Source: Bilifractor sp002394235
Lineage (GTDB): Bacteria; Bacillota; Clostridia; Lachnospirales; Lachnospiraceae
Length of the DNA stretch: 64,000 nucleotides
Assembly: GCF_052118845.1 (NCBI RefSeq)
Contig: NZ_JBQKGJ010000017.1
Location: forward strand, 9,004-73,003
Direction: 5' to 3'
Below, piece by piece: positions 53,363 to 61,641 of this stretch (positions within the stretch are counted from its first letter, which is position 1; every line of letters starts with the position of its first letter). Position numbers and translations under genes: made by a program. The notes below the pieces were generated by a model, which saw nothing but the letters and a program-made list of their open reading frames with translations, was not told the DNA's origin and made no database searches.

Positions 53363-53545
53363 CCCATGCCTGTGCCTTCTGCACCCTGCTGTACATTCTG
53401 CACATTCCTATGCTTGCTGCACCTTGCTGTGCGTTATGCACCCACGCTGCGCTTTCTGCACCTTGCTGCGCTTTCTGCATCTTGCTGTACATTCTGCACA
53501 TTCCTGTGCTTTCTGCGCTTTGCTGTACATTCTGCACATTCCTGT
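53363..53545. repeat. complex tandem repeat between ppx and ppk
   Basis: Units such as TGCTGTACATTCTGCACATT alternate with shorter CTTTCTGC forms, overall close to a 38-bp period. The array begins at the ppx stop and is open in frame with ppk. Confidence 0.8.
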
Positions 53546-53547
53546 GC

Positions 53548-55095
53548 TCAGACGATCCGTTTCAGCTTGATCACCGGGCGGACGCCAAATACTTCGTTGA
53601 AGAAGTCAATCTCCGGCTGGAGCATGCCCTCTTCAAGGGCAAAGCTCTCGCGGACCTCAACGCGGATGACAATCTTCTGTTTCTTCATCTCTGTGCTGAT
53701 GTTCAGGATCTTCTGTCTGTGGCTCCGGTCAAGTCCGTTTGCCAAACGGATGATTGCGACAAAGGCAGCGACCTTCAGATACCGCTCCGTATCCAGACTG
53801 GATTCCATGACGATATCCTCGTGCTGTGGAAAATCCTCCTGGACATACCGGGCTGACAGAGCGATGATCTCCCGCTCCGCGTGAGAGAGACCGATGATTT
53901 CATTGCTCATGATGATGTTCCTGGAATTCTCTCCGATCTGGTTGAAACCGATGAACTTTCCGACATCATGAAGCATGACAGCGACCCGGAGCATCAGCCG
54001 GTCCCGGCTGGTCATGCCCGTCAGAGGAAGCGTCGCGTCAAAAAGGCTCATGGCCGTTACATCCATATTGTTGATGTGCGGCGCGCTGACCGCGTAGCGG
54101 ATGGCGATATTCTTCGCGCAGGTTACGATGTCATTCTCAAAATCATGCTTTGCCTTGAAGATATCGTGTGCCTCCGCGAACTCATAGGCGAGGCCCCGCT
54201 GCAGATGCGTGCCCGGCGTCCAGATGTTCACGGGATCCAGATCCGTCACAATTTTGTGATAGATGATTGCGGACGGCCGGAGCAGGGACGCGTACTCCAC
54301 TGCGATATTATTCTCCATCGCAAGGTCGGCCACCGATTTTCCGCCGATCCTCCTGTACCACTTCTCGAACTTATCCCTGGTCAGAATGCGCGTCGAGCGG
54401 TCTCTGTGCTTCGGATCCTGGAAAATCATCTCTGTGATGAAGTCGCCGTTCAGAATAATGTTCTCAATCTTCAGATCCCGGATATACATGCTGCGGAACA
54501 GATTGAGATCATGCTGAATCAGCTGCTCGACCAGATCCTCATAATTGTCTGTCCTGCCCATGGCATTCTGCAGTTTTTCCCGGACACGGAGATTTCCGAT
54601 CTTCATGTTCTGTGTGACGATCAGCTCGGATTTGTTAAAAATCGAGATCTGAATACTTCCTCCATCCAGATCGACGACAGCGGTTCCCTCGCGGATCATG
54701 TCCTCGAAGCATCCCGCAATGGAGGCAATCGCCTTGTAGCTTAAAAACCGCTGCTCCGAGTTGCTCAGAATCCGGACATTCAGTCCTGTCGTCTGACGGA
54801 TCTTGCCCAGAATGAACAGATCATTTTCCGCCTCTCGAATCGCACTCGTCGCGATCGCACTGTAGCCATCCACCTTGTAGGTGTCCATGATCTTCCGAAA
54901 ATCCGTCAGGACATCACAGAGCTCATCGACCATTGCAAAACCGATTCTTCCGGTGGAAAAAGAATCATGGCCAAGCTCAATCTTGTGCGCGACCTTATCA
55001 ATACAGTGAATGCCGTTCTTCCTGGAGATTTCAAAAATCTCAAGAGAAACCTCATAGCTTCCGATGTGGATTGCGCCGAATGTTAAAAATGCCAT
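53548..55095 (-). CDS. ppx: exopolyphosphatase/GppA-type protein with HD domain
   Basis: The 515-residue protein has an N-terminal Ppx/GppA actin-like fold (AIATSAIREAEN, then VVDLDGGSIQISIF) and a C-terminal HD-type domain (MLHDVGKFIGF, then IIGLSHAEREIIALSARY). It should remove phosphate from polyphosphate or pppGpp. The first phosphate motif reads GAIHIGSYEV where the family usually has AxIDxGS, so His replaces Asp. Activity may differ, or the family may vary here. The ATG has GGGGGT nine nt upstream. It precedes ppk1. Confidence 0.9.
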   Translation of the reverse strand: MAFLTFGAIHIGSYEVSLEIFEISRKNGIHCIDKVAHKIELGHDSFSTGRIGFAMVDELCDVLTDFRKIMDTYKVDGYSAIATSAIREAENDLFILGKIRQTTGLNVRILSNSEQRFLSYKAIASIAGCFEDMIREGTAVVDLDGGSIQISIFNKSELIVTQNMKIGNLRVREKLQNAMGRTDNYEDLVEQLIQHDLNLFRSMYIRDLKIENIILNGDFITEMIFQDPKHRDRSTRILTRDKFEKWYRRIGGKSVADLAMENNIAVEYASLLRPSAIIYHKIVTDLDPVNIWTPGTHLQRGLAYEFAEAHDIFKAKHDFENDIVTCAKNIAIRYAVSAPHINNMDVTAMSLFDATLPLTGMTSRDRLMLRVAVMLHDVGKFIGFNQIGENSRNIIMSNEIIGLSHAEREIIALSARYVQEDFPQHEDIVMESSLDTERYLKVAAFVAIIRLANGLDRSHRQKILNISTEMKKQKIVIRVEVRESFALEEGMLQPEIDFFNEVFGVRPVIKLKRIV

Positions 55096-55260
55096 TTTAT
55101 ATGACCCCCAAATGACTAGAATAAACCTGTTACAGTATAGGCAATATCTGCCGGAATGGACATATTTTGTATTCTAAATTCCTGTTAACTCTGTGTAACA
55201 ATTTTAATTTGCCGCTTTCGCGTCTCTCCATGCTCAGACCTGTTGCCTTCGAAATCGCAG

Positions 55261-56394
55261 TCAGTAGTTTCCGAGGAGGCGAAGTCCGACTGCTTCGGCT
55301 TCGAGCCCGCGGAGTGCGTTCTTTACCGCGGGATCGCTGAGGTTTCCTTCAAAGTCGATGAAGAATCGGTATTCAAAGGGCTTCTCCGGAATCGGCCGGG
55401 ATTCGATCTTGTACATGTTCAGTCCGTTGTAGATGAAATGGGAAAGCATGTTGTAAAGGGTTCCGCAGGCGTGCGGTACGCCGAAGCATACGCTCATCTT
55501 CTGCGCAGTACGGACAAAGCGGCGGCTGTGAGAGATGATGATGAATCGGGTGGAGTTCTTCTCCTTCGAGAGCCCCCCTTCCTTCAGGATCTGAAGGCCG
55601 AAATACTCTGCCGCGGAACGGCTGGCGATGGCTGCCTGGTTCTTCAGTCCCTCGCGGGCCACCTTCTCGGCTGCCATCGCGGTGTTCAGCACATTCTGCT
55701 GCTTCCAGTCCGGGTGCTCGCTCTGCAGATACTCCCTGCACTGCGCAAGTCCCTGCGGGTGCGAATAGACAACGTCGATGTCATCGATCGTTGCTCCGGG
55801 AAGTCCCATCAGCATATGATCGATCTTCAGCACCTGCTCTCCGACAATATAGTTGTTGTATTCCAGGAGAAGATCATAGATGTCCGATACACTTCCTGCC
55901 GTCGAGTTCTCGATCGGCAGCACCGCGAAATCCGCCTCTCCGTTTGTCACAAGCTCCATCGCCTCTTTCCAGGTTTTTACATGGGTGCTCTCGATCGTAT
56001 CATCAAAGAATTCCTTCATCGCCTCGAAGCTGTACGCTCCGTAGACACCCTGAAAGACAACCCGGGCATTGTGAAAATACAGATGATCCATCAGCGCGTA
56101 ATCCGCCGGAAGGGTAATCCCGTTCTCAGTCAGAAGCTGATACTGACGTTTCCGGCTGATTGCCATCAGCTGCTCGAAAAGTTCCCGCACACCCCTCCTG
56201 TTGAATTCCGAATGAGCCAGACCGGACAGATTTTGCAGTTTTTCCTGTTCTCTCTTACCGTCAAAGACTTCCTTTCCGCTCTTGATCTTGTAGTCCGCGA
56301 CGCCTTCCACAAGCTTCATGCGCTCCTCAAAGAGGCGGACAATCTCCTTGTCCGTCTTGTCGATTTCCTCGCGATAATGATCCAGTTCTGACAT
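55261..56394 (-). CDS. pheA: bifunctional chorismate mutase/prephenate dehydratase
   Basis: The 377-residue protein has an AroQ chorismate mutase at the N-terminus (LDHYREEIDKTDKEIVRLFEERM, shortened here), a prephenate dehydratase domain (VFQGVYGAYSFEAM and LPIENSTAGSVSDIYDLL), and a C-terminal ACT domain with the ESRPIP motif for phenylalanine feedback. It makes phenylpyruvate from chorismate. GGGAG lies ten nt before the ATG. It is a single gene between the ppx and DUF815 genes. Confidence 0.96.
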   Translation of the reverse strand: MSELDHYREEIDKTDKEIVRLFEERMKLVEGVADYKIKSGKEVFDGKREQEKLQNLSGLAHSEFNRRGVRELFEQLMAISRKRQYQLLTENGITLPADYALMDHLYFHNARVVFQGVYGAYSFEAMKEFFDDTIESTHVKTWKEAMELVTNGEADFAVLPIENSTAGSVSDIYDLLLEYNNYIVGEQVLKIDHMLMGLPGATIDDIDVVYSHPQGLAQCREYLQSEHPDWKQQNVLNTAMAAEKVAREGLKNQAAIASRSAAEYFGLQILKEGGLSKEKNSTRFIIISHSRRFVRTAQKMSVCFGVPHACGTLYNMLSHFIYNGLNMYKIESRPIPEKPFEYRFFIDFEGNLSDPAVKNALRGLEAEAVGLRLLGNY

Positions 56395-56452
56395 GCTGAT
56401 AATTCTCCCGTTTGTTCTTAGTCAAAATATTCTGATTCGATTTATCCGATCG

Positions 56453-57793
56453 TCAGATATGCGCCTGCTGTATTGCCTCTTTCTCAATTTCCGGATCCCC
56501 CAGCAGATAATTGATGTACTGCTGTGCGGTTCTACCGGAGATTCCGCCATGGGTGAGTTCCCACTTGTTGGCGCCGGCCTTCAGCTCTTCGTCCGACAGC
56601 CTGATGCCGTTCCTTCTCGCCAGGCCGATGACAATCTTGAAGAAATCCTGCTGACCCGGTTTTGTGAATCCGATGGTGACACCGAAGCGGTGAACCAGCG
56701 ACAGCTTTTCCTCCATGGTATCCGACTTGTGGATACCGTTGTCGTTTACGACATCATCGCGGTCACTCCAGGTTTCCTTGATCAGATGTCTCCGGTTCGA
56801 TGTCGCGTAGATCAGAACATTTGCCGGTTTTGTCTCGACGCCGCCCTCGATGACTGCCTTCAGGAATTTGTACTCGATCTCGAATTCCTCGAAGGACAGA
56901 TCATCCATGTAGATGATGAACTTGTAGTTCCGGTTCTTGATCTTCGCGATCACATTCGACAGATCCTTGAACTGATGCTTGTAAATCTCGATCATGCGCA
57001 GACCGTCCGGATAGAACTCATTGACAATTGCCTTGATACAGGTGGATTTTCCGGTCCCGGAATCGCCGTAGAGCAGGCAGTTGTTTGCTTTTCTTCCCTC
57101 TACGAAGGCCTTCGTGTTGTCCACCAGCTTCTTCTTCTGGATCTCATAGCCGATCAGATCATCCAGCATCACCTTCTCCATGTTGTTGATGGCGTGGAAG
57201 GTAACATCGTTGTTCTCATCGGAAGCAATGCGGAACGCCTTGTTCAGGCCGAACATTCCGACTCCGTAATCCCGGTAAAATCCGGTCACCGCGTCAAAGA
57301 ACTCATTTTCGTCCCCGGCCTGCTCCAGCTTCTCACTGAGCGTCCTGACCTTTTCGCTGACGTTCTTGTTGTACATCAATTCCGGCTTTACGATGGCCTT
57401 GTAGTCCAGAATTCTCGAGAAGCAGTCAATACCGAGCTCCTCTTCCAGCCAGCTGAAATCATAATCGAAGAGTTCCTTATAAGCCTTGAAGTCATTTCTC
57501 GCAAAATAATTAACGCTTCCGTCGCTTGCGCCGACCTTCTCACAGGTCAGACTGAAGGAGTTCTCATCCGTGATCAGCCGGAAGGTCAGATAATTGTGCC
57601 AGAGGTTCTTGTCAAAAGCGTAGTCCGTCGCGATATTGAGAATCCTCTTCACCTCATGAAAGCAGCGTGTGCGAAGCACATCCTTCGACTGCGTTTTCTC
57701 CCGCGCGTTCCGGCAGATATCACCCATCTGCGCGAGAATACAATCCTCCGGGATGCTTCCATATATCAGTAATTTTGAAATAATGTGGTCCAT
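56453..57793 (-). CDS. DUF815-type AAA ATPase
   Basis: The 446-residue protein has an N-terminal helical part, a P-loop (LLYGDSGTGKSTCIKA), Walker B with FIIYMDDLSFEEFE, a sensor motif (VLIYATSNRRHL) and an arginine finger region (HRFGVTIGF). This is the DUF815 family of stand-alone AAA ATPases, whose target is unknown. I start it at ATG 57793 with GGGAGG just upstream; the frame extends upstream across pyrI in another phase, which is an artefact. It lies 62 bp after the pyrI stop in the same direction and may share its transcript. Confidence 0.9.
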   Translation of the reverse strand: MDHIISKLLIYGSIPEDCILAQMGDICRNAREKTQSKDVLRTRCFHEVKRILNIATDYAFDKNLWHNYLTFRLITDENSFSLTCEKVGASDGSVNYFARNDFKAYKELFDYDFSWLEEELGIDCFSRILDYKAIVKPELMYNKNVSEKVRTLSEKLEQAGDENEFFDAVTGFYRDYGVGMFGLNKAFRIASDENNDVTFHAINNMEKVMLDDLIGYEIQKKKLVDNTKAFVEGRKANNCLLYGDSGTGKSTCIKAIVNEFYPDGLRMIEIYKHQFKDLSNVIAKIKNRNYKFIIYMDDLSFEEFEIEYKFLKAVIEGGVETKPANVLIYATSNRRHLIKETWSDRDDVVNDNGIHKSDTMEEKLSLVHRFGVTIGFTKPGQQDFFKIVIGLARRNGIRLSDEELKAGANKWELTHGGISGRTAQQYINYLLGDPEIEKEAIQQAHI

Positions 57794-57855
57794 AGTCTCC
57801 TCCCCAGAATAATCTTCCGTTCTCAACTGCTGTCTTCGGAAAGCGCTCTTTACTA

Positions 57856-58293
57856 TCAGTCTCTCCGATGTCCGTGATACTTCTCCTCGCAGTACTTGCA
57901 GCGGTATACCGCATGCTCCGGATCCGTCAGGATGAACACCTGATCCAGCCCCTGTTCGATGGATGTGATGCATCTGGGGTTCTTGCATTTGATGACGTTG
58001 CGGATCTCCTTCGGAAGACCGAGTGCCTTCTTCTCGACGATCTCTCCATGCTCAATGACATTGATGGTGATGTTCGGATCGATGAATCCGACAATGTTCA
58101 GATCCAGCTGATCAACGGGGCACTCCACCTTGATGATGTCTTTTCTGCCCATCTTACTGCTTCTGGCATTCATGATCATCGCGACACAGCAGTCCAGCTG
58201 ATCCAGTCTCAGGTCATGATAGATGGTCATCGCCTTGCCGGCTTTGATGTGATCCAGTACAAATCCCTGCTCGATAGAACCTACATTCAGCAT
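57856..58293 (-). CDS. pyrI: aspartate carbamoyltransferase regulatory subunit
   Basis: The 145-residue protein has the nucleotide-binding N-terminal domain (GFVLDHIKAGKAMTIY) and the C-terminal zinc site with four cysteines (CKNPRC and CKYCEEKY). It forms the regulatory dimers of the PyrB trimers and senses CTP and ATP. Its ATG directly follows the pyrB stop, so the two are coupled. Confidence 0.96.
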   Translation of the reverse strand: MLNVGSIEQGFVLDHIKAGKAMTIYHDLRLDQLDCCVAMIMNARSSKMGRKDIIKVECPVDQLDLNIVGFIDPNITINVIEHGEIVEKKALGLPKEIRNVIKCKNPRCITSIEQGLDQVFILTDPEHAVYRCKYCEEKYHGHRRD

Positions 58294-59235
58294 TTATTTT
58301 ACCTCCAGCTCAAGAAGCGTGAACATCAGTGCCATTCTCATATACATGCCCCAGTACACCTGTTTGAAATAAGCGGCTCTCGGGTCGTCATCGACATCGA
58401 CCGAGATCTCATTCACACGCGGAAGCGGATGAAGCACATACATATCCTTCGGCGCGAGCTTCATTTTTTCCTCATTCAGGATGTAGAAATCCTTCATGCG
58501 GATGTAGTCGTCCTCGTTAAAGAAACGCTCCTTCTGCACCCGGGTCATGTAGAGGATATCGAGCTCCGGAAGCGCATCCTCCAGTCGGATCACTTCCTTA
58601 TATTCAATGTGGTTCGGATCCAGATGTTCCTCCTTGACATACGACGGAAGCTTCAGCTCCTCCGGCGAGATCAGCACAAAGCGGATGCCGGGATAACGCA
58701 CCAGAGCGCTGATCAGCGAATGGACGGTGCGGCCGAATTTCAGGTCGCCGCAGATGCCGACAGTCATGTTGCCAAGTCTTCCCTTGGTCTGGCGAATCGT
58801 CATGAGATCCGCGAGCGTCTGCGTCGGGTGCTGATGGCCTCCGTCGCCGGCATTGATGACCGGAATCGAGGACTTGGCCGCGGCCACCATGGGAGCCCCC
58901 TCCTTCGGATGACGCATCGCGCAGATATCTGCAAAACAGCTTACAACGCGGATGGTATCCGCCACGCTCTCTCCCTTTGTAGCGGAACTGGTATTGCCCG
59001 AGTGAAATCCGATGACGTTTCCGCCCATATTCAGCATGGCCGTCTCAAAACTGAGCCTTGTTCGCGTGCTGGGCTCGTAGAAAAGAGTCGCCAGCTTCAT
59101 ACCATCGCAGACATGCGCGTACTTCTCCGGATTCTTCTCCATATCCGCCGCGAGCTTCATGATATGCTCGAGCTCCTCAACAGAAAGATCCAGCGGTGAC
59201 ATGACATGTCTCAGATTCTTCAACTGTCTGTGCAT
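58294..59235 (-). CDS. pyrB: aspartate carbamoyltransferase catalytic subunit
   Basis: The 313-residue protein has the carbamoyl phosphate motif FYEPSTRTRLSFETAM, the HPTQTLADLMTI segment and the aspartate-binding loop HPLPRVNEI. It catalyses the first committed step of pyrimidine synthesis. AAGGAGG lies seven nt before the ATG. A promoter lies at 59322-59351; no attenuator or PyrR site is evident in the short leader. Confidence 0.97.
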   Translation of the reverse strand: MHRQLKNLRHVMSPLDLSVEELEHIMKLAADMEKNPEKYAHVCDGMKLATLFYEPSTRTRLSFETAMLNMGGNVIGFHSGNTSSATKGESVADTIRVVSCFADICAMRHPKEGAPMVAAAKSSIPVINAGDGGHQHPTQTLADLMTIRQTKGRLGNMTVGICGDLKFGRTVHSLISALVRYPGIRFVLISPEELKLPSYVKEEHLDPNHIEYKEVIRLEDALPELDILYMTRVQKERFFNEDDYIRMKDFYILNEEKMKLAPKDMYVLHPLPRVNEISVDVDDDPRAAYFKQVYWGMYMRMALMFTLLELEVK

Positions 59236-59321
59236 TATAAGCCTCCTTAAACGTAAGCTAAATAAATGACAATGGCTACTATGGCACCACAGCCTGATAA
59301 GCTGCGGATTGCATTCGAGTT

Positions 59322-59351
59322 ATTTTACCGCAAATGCATAGGCAGAATCAA
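59322..59351 (-). promoter_or_regulatory. promoter of pyrBI
   Basis: TTGATT at 59346-59351 and TAAAAT at 59322-59327 with an 18-bp spacer, followed by an 80-nt leader. Confidence 0.6.
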
Positions 59352-59366
59352 GGGACACGGAGCAAA

Positions 59367-59412
59367 AACCCGCAGTCGCTTCTCCCCATTCCGGGGAAAA
59401 ACGCTGCGGGTT
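59367..59412 (-). terminator. terminator of the DUF308 gene
   Basis: AACCCGCAG / CTGCGGGTT arms around an inner CCCC/GGGG hairpin, with T-rich sequence after it on the minus strand. Confidence 0.85.
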
Positions 59413-59416
59413 GTTC

Positions 59417-60106
59417 TTACTTCCGATCATCGACGTCTTCCTCCGTCGCTGTCCCGTCGATGATTTCCTGACCATTCTCGTCATAATGCGGGCGCCCGGT
59501 CATCTCATCCTCAAATTCGTCCTCCGCACGGCGGAACTCCTCCGCCGCGTCGTGCACTCTGGAGGCAAAATCCGCGGCACGCTTATGAAAGACGAAGCCG
59601 CAGATCGCCGCGTAAATCATCGCCGCCCCGGCAACCTGAACCAGTACGGAGGTCAGCCGCATCGGATGGAACAGGAATACCACACCGAGAATAAGCGTCA
59701 CGATTCCGCCGATCAGACAGAGATACCATCTGTCGTCATGAAAGGTCCGGAGCGTGCTCATCTCCACAAACTGACCGCAGGCATACGAAATCAGGATCAC
59801 GGCAAATAGAATTCCAGCAAAGGCAGCAATCACATCCGGTCTCGCCACAATAAAAATTCCGAAAGCCGCAAGGATGACACCGCCGGCCAGTGCGCCAGCC
59901 GCCACAGGTTCACCGCGCATATTGATATAGCTGGCGATCAGCAGCGCTCCGATCACGATCATCGCCACGCCAAGCAGTCTGCAGATCACAAACAGCGTGC
60001 TCTCCGGCCGCACCAGCAGAAAAATTCCGACGATGAGCAGAATCAGCGACCAGATATTGACCGCGAGCAGCTTCTTCTTGATATTTTCTCCAAGGTTCCT
60101 GAACAT
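59417..60106 (-). CDS. DUF308/HdeD-type membrane protein
   Basis: The 229-residue protein has six hydrophobic helices in three pairs, each with the family's LLIVGIFLLVRPE or IVTLILGVVFLFHP pattern, then a long acidic cytoplasmic tail (AEDEFEDEMTGRP, then TATEEDVDD). The family includes HdeD; its role is not clear in Gram-positives. I start it at ATG 60106, with AGGAGG eight nt upstream. Confidence 0.88.
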   Translation of the reverse strand: MFRNLGENIKKKLLAVNIWSLILLIVGIFLLVRPESTLFVICRLLGVAMIVIGALLIASYINMRGEPVAAGALAGGVILAAFGIFIVARPDVIAAFAGILFAVILISYACGQFVEMSTLRTFHDDRWYLCLIGGIVTLILGVVFLFHPMRLTSVLVQVAGAAMIYAAICGFVFHKRAADFASRVHDAAEEFRRAEDEFEDEMTGRPHYDENGQEIIDGTATEEDVDDRK

Positions 60107-60199
60107 GTTTTCTTCCTCCTGCAGTATCAAATGTGCGTTTTAAGTTCAATTTCCGTCTGCACTATGCCGCGTCACAAAACCTGAAACATCGCGCTGATA

Positions 60200-60844
60200 T
60201 TATTCCCGCGAAATGCCCCACTCTTCAAGCTTATGGTAGACGGCTGAAACGGGAAGTCCAACCACATTATAATAATCGCCTTCAATTTTTTCTATATACC
60301 TGGCGAAAATGCCCTGGATCCCATAGCTGCCTGCCTTGTCCATCGGATCCCCCGTCTCGACATATTCCCGGATTTCTCTGTCTGTGAGCTCACAGACATA
60401 TACTCTGGTCCGCACGGAAAAGGTTTCCTCTCGCTGTATTTCACCCTTCTCCACCTTCACAAGAGTGACGCCTGTATAAACGTCGTGGCTTCTACCGGAG
60501 AGACTTCGCAGCGTCTCCACTGCCTCCTCCGGACTCGACGGCTTCCCGAGGATATCCGCGTCACGCGCCACAATCGTATCGGCGCCAAGTATGATACATG
60601 CAGACAGTTGTGATTTGTCGGGATTTAGTATTTCGCCGGCGACATCCTCTGCCTTTCGTCTTGAGAGACAGCGCACCACCTCGTCCGGCGTTCCGCTGCT
60701 TACCTTCTCGTCCGCGTGGCTCGGAATCACCTCGACCGAAAAGCCCGCCTGATGCATCAGTTCCAGGCGCCGCGGAGATCCTGAGGCAAGGATAATCCGG
60801 GGCATAACTCCCTTACTCTCTGATCTGATATCATTTTCCCTCAT
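60200..60844 (-). CDS. maf: Maf-family nucleotide pyrophosphatase
   Basis: The 214-residue protein has the Maf motifs ILASGSPRRLELM, IILGADTIVARDADILGKP, and SYGIQGIFARYIEKIEGDYYNVVGLP. Maf proteins hydrolyse non-canonical or canonical nucleoside triphosphates (dTTP, UTP type) and affect septum formation. The start at 60844 has GAGGG five nt upstream; an alternative ATG at 60805 sits directly at the ILASGS motif but has only two nt after AAGGGAG. Confidence 0.92.
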   Translation of the reverse strand: MRENDIRSESKGVMPRIILASGSPRRLELMHQAGFSVEVIPSHADEKVSSGTPDEVVRCLSRRKAEDVAGEILNPDKSQLSACIILGADTIVARDADILGKPSSPEEAVETLRSLSGRSHDVYTGVTLVKVEKGEIQREETFSVRTRVYVCELTDREIREYVETGDPMDKAGSYGIQGIFARYIEKIEGDYYNVVGLPVSAVYHKLEEWGISRE

Positions 60845-60889
60845 TTCATCCCTCACTTCAATTCTCACAAAAACACGCTCTGGAAAAAG

Positions 60890-61036
60890 GCATTGTTTCC
60901 ATGGATTCAAAATCAGCCGCCAATTCAAAAACAGCAAAAAATCTCTGAAAATAAAAAAGCCTTGTTTCCATGAATTAAAAAAACAAAAGTCTCTCTGAAA
61001 ATAAAAAAGACTTTGTTTCTATGGATAAAAAATAGT
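60890..61036. repeat. AT-rich degenerate repeats downstream of rnpB
   Basis: Three copies of a roughly 55-bp sequence with TTGTTTCCATGGAT and CTCTGAAAATAAAAAAG. They seem derived from one arm of the rnpB terminator. There is no gene between maf and rnpB. Confidence 0.65.
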
Positions 61037-61079
61037 GTGATCATCTCTCACTATTCTTCATCCATTATGAAACAAAGCC
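61009..61079 (-). terminator. long terminator of rnpB
   Basis: GGCTTTGTTTC / GAAACAAAGTC, ATGGAT / ATCCAT and AATAGTG / CACTATT form one long interrupted hairpin, followed by TTTTTT on the minus strand. Confidence 0.75.
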
Positions 61080-61100
61080 TCTGAAATCTCAACCACAATT

Positions 61101-61467
61101 GACTGCAAGCAGGACGATAAGCCGGGTTATGTCGCGTACGGTCATCTATCTGTGTCCTGCCGTTGCCGGCAGGCTCAAGCGACCTACCTGAAGACGTGAC
61201 GGGCAGCCACATTGCCTTCTGTTCGGTCTTGCTTCGGATGGGGTTTACATGGCATCCCCTGTCACCAGGGGATCGGTAGTCTCTTACACTGCCTTTTCAC
61301 CCTTGCCCTTGTATCCTTACGGAGCCATGGGCGGTATATCTCTGTTGCACTTTCCCTGAGGTCACCCTCGCCGGACGTTATCCGACACCCTGCCCTGTGA
61401 AGCCCGGACTTTCCTCAGCCGGCACCTTTCGGCCCGCCGGCCGCGACCGTATGTCCTACTTGCAGCC
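61101..61467 (-). ncRNA. rnpB: RNase P RNA (class A type)
   Basis: The RNA has the conserved GAGGAAAGTCCGGGC near the 5' part and CATAACCCGGCTTAT near the 3' end, with P1 arms GGCTGCAAGTAGG / CCTGCTTGCAGTC pairing over 13 bases. Length is about 367 nt. It is the catalytic RNA of RNase P, which matures tRNA 5' ends. Confidence 0.96.
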
Positions 61468-61641
61468 AATCTTGATTATCTTACCACAAACTTCCGAAAT
61501 ATACACGGATTTTTAACAATCCATAATATAATTTGAGCCTGTATTATAATTCCGTATATTTTGAGCATTCTTATTCTAAGGTTTTCAGGCTTCTGCTTAA
61601 CAATAGGTTTCCCCTTCCCTTTTCATTCAAGCTTCTGCTGT

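Noticed and set aside
56453..57988. Longer N-terminus for the DUF815 protein
   Set aside because: The extension is pyrI sequence read in the wrong phase; the internal ATG has a strong ribosome binding site.
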